Shown: piece by piece, positions 63,115-64,000 of the stretch
How the letters are laid out: every line of letters begins with the position of its first letter
Position numbering within the stretch: position 1 is the first letter of the stretch
Source: Desertimonas sp963733085
GTDB lineage: Bacteria > Actinomycetota > Acidimicrobiia > Acidimicrobiales > Ilumatobacteraceae
DNA: 64,000 nt
NCBI GenBank assembly: GCA_963733085.1
Contig: CAVTBY010000008.1
Coordinates: 111,911-175,910 of the forward strand
Reading direction: 5' to 3'
Program-made: the position numbers and the translations under genes
The notes under the pieces: generated by a model
What the model was told of the DNA's origin: nothing
The model's database searches: none
The model's input: only the letters and a program-made list of their open reading frames with translations

Positions 63115-63992
63115 AAATCTACACGCTCGACGAGATGGTCGATGACTTGAATGCTGATAAATACCTGGAAGCCTGCCAGCAGGCGTCCTCCAATCCCCTC
63201 TACCACTGGCTGAGCGACGCGTACACGGACCCGCAGGTTCCCAAGCCCCTGCGGGTCATCCGACCCTCCCGGCTCCGTGCCGGGCTGGCGTTTGCGGACC
63301 TGGCGGCGCAGGTGCAGCAGCCCTCCGGGTTAACCGCGGCGCAACGCGCCATTGTCGGCGCCCACTACCCCGAGCACGTGCTGGTGGTGCAAGGCCCGCC
63401 GGGCACCGGCAAGAGCCACACGCTGGGCCTGGCCATTCTGGCGCGCGCCTGGGCGCTGAAGAGTATGGCGCGGCCGTTCCGGGTGGCTGTGGCGGCAAAG
63501 ACGCATGCGGCGGTCAGTATCGTGCTCGACAGTGTCACGCGGGGGTTGCAGGAGCTACGGGCCAGCCATGGCCAGGACGGCCAGCTCGACCTGTTCCAGC
63601 ACGTGCGCATTGCCAAAGTGTGCAATGACGTGGACGAGGCTGTGCCGGCTGGGGTGGAAGTGCTGCTGGCCGAGGGGAATAACGAGCAAAGCGCCGGCGA
63701 ACAATGGCAGGAGCTGCTGGCCGAGCCCGTGCTGATCGTCGGGGGCACGCCCGGCGGCCTGTACCGGCTCGTGAAGCGGGGCGCCTCGCGGCGCGGAGCG
63801 ATCGACTGGACCGCGTCCTACTTCGATCTCGTCGTGGTGGACGAGGCGTCGCAGATGGGAATCGCCGAGGCGCTCACGGCGGCCGCCTTTCTGCGGCCGG
63901 AGGGACAGTTTCTCGCGATAGGCGACCACCGGCAGATGCCCCCTATCCTCGCGCACGCGTGGGACCGCGACAGCCGGCGCGACGGAACCTGA
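63115..63992 (+). pseudogene. Superfamily 1 helicase fragment (UPF1/AAA_11 type), 5' cut and shifted near the end
   Basis: Open reading begins YTLDEMVDDLNADKYLEACQ right after the IS6 element without a start; ATG 63135 is only internal. Motif I is VQGPPGTGKSHTLGL, motif II VVDEASQMGIAEA, motif III GDHRQMPPILAHAWDR. The frame ends at 63992 just after SRRDG, where one extra base near 63983 would continue as RRDxLRR, so the stop is probably an error and the gene runs past the window. N-terminus interrupted by the IS. Confidence 0.8.
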
Positions 63993-64000
63993 GGCGTTGC

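Overview
The window is a mosaic. Positions 1 to about 50,060 read as one stretch of high-GC actinobacterial chromosome. The markers are two WhiB regulators, a furA-katG pair, a ClpS-DUF2017 pair, a caa3-type oxidase operon, heavy use of GTG starts, and repeated leaderless promoters (a TANNNT box 6-8 nt before the start codon). The style resembles Acidimicrobiia, but that placement is inference. From about 50,060 to 53,535 the sequence becomes phage- or plasmid-like (P27-type terminase small subunit, RepA/AAA fragment, small overlapping ORFs). From about 53,535 to the end it changes again: a headless cytochrome P450, a cupin protein, small secreted cysteine proteins, short inverted-repeat elements, IS1- and IS6-type transposases and a helicase fragment. 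Both switches cut a gene in mid-frame, so they are either recent rearrangements or, more likely, assembly joins.

Layout of the chromosomal part: 1-2,540 two glycosyltransferases and a small protein; 3,210-5,886 furA-katG; 5,891-16,598 carbohydrate uptake and catabolism on the minus strand, with two CUT2-type ABC transporters, an L-fuconate dehydratase and its partner dehydrogenase; 16,737-20,748 a GntR regulator, a Fic protein, an HxlR regulator and an MFS exporter; 20,811-29,377 a second catabolic operon with a third CUT2 transporter, three SDR dehydrogenases and a DUF4432 epimerase-like protein; 29,451 a divergent enolase-superfamily enzyme; 30,563-41,018 DUF2017, clpS, ctaB, a degenerate coxA/coxC-like pair, a membrane protein, the true coxB-coxA-coxC-coxD set and ctaG; 41,041-44,581 serS, pdxH, orn and a quinone oxidoreductase; 44,641-48,417 WhiB genes around a small terminated gene, then tlpA, ccdA and a NUDIX gene; 48,778-50,056 small proteins.

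The sugar genes form a non-phosphorylative acid-sugar route of the L-fucose type: import by ABC systems, mutarotation, oxidation by SDR enzymes, dehydration by FucD and further oxidation. Three palindromic operator arrangements (LacI-type at 11.6 kb, a nested dyad at 16.68 kb, HxlR-type at 19.25 kb) suggest local control. In the respiratory block, the first coxA-like protein has lost every heme and copper ligand while keeping the subunit I scaffold, and it is paired with a coxC-like protein that has lost its histidines; this is the most unusual gene set here.

At least ten genes carry single-base shifts, often in short homopolymers and with intact sequence on both sides. One gene has two that compensate. 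This points to uncorrected sequencing errors rather than real gene decay, so frameshifted genes are annotated as functional families with the shift noted.
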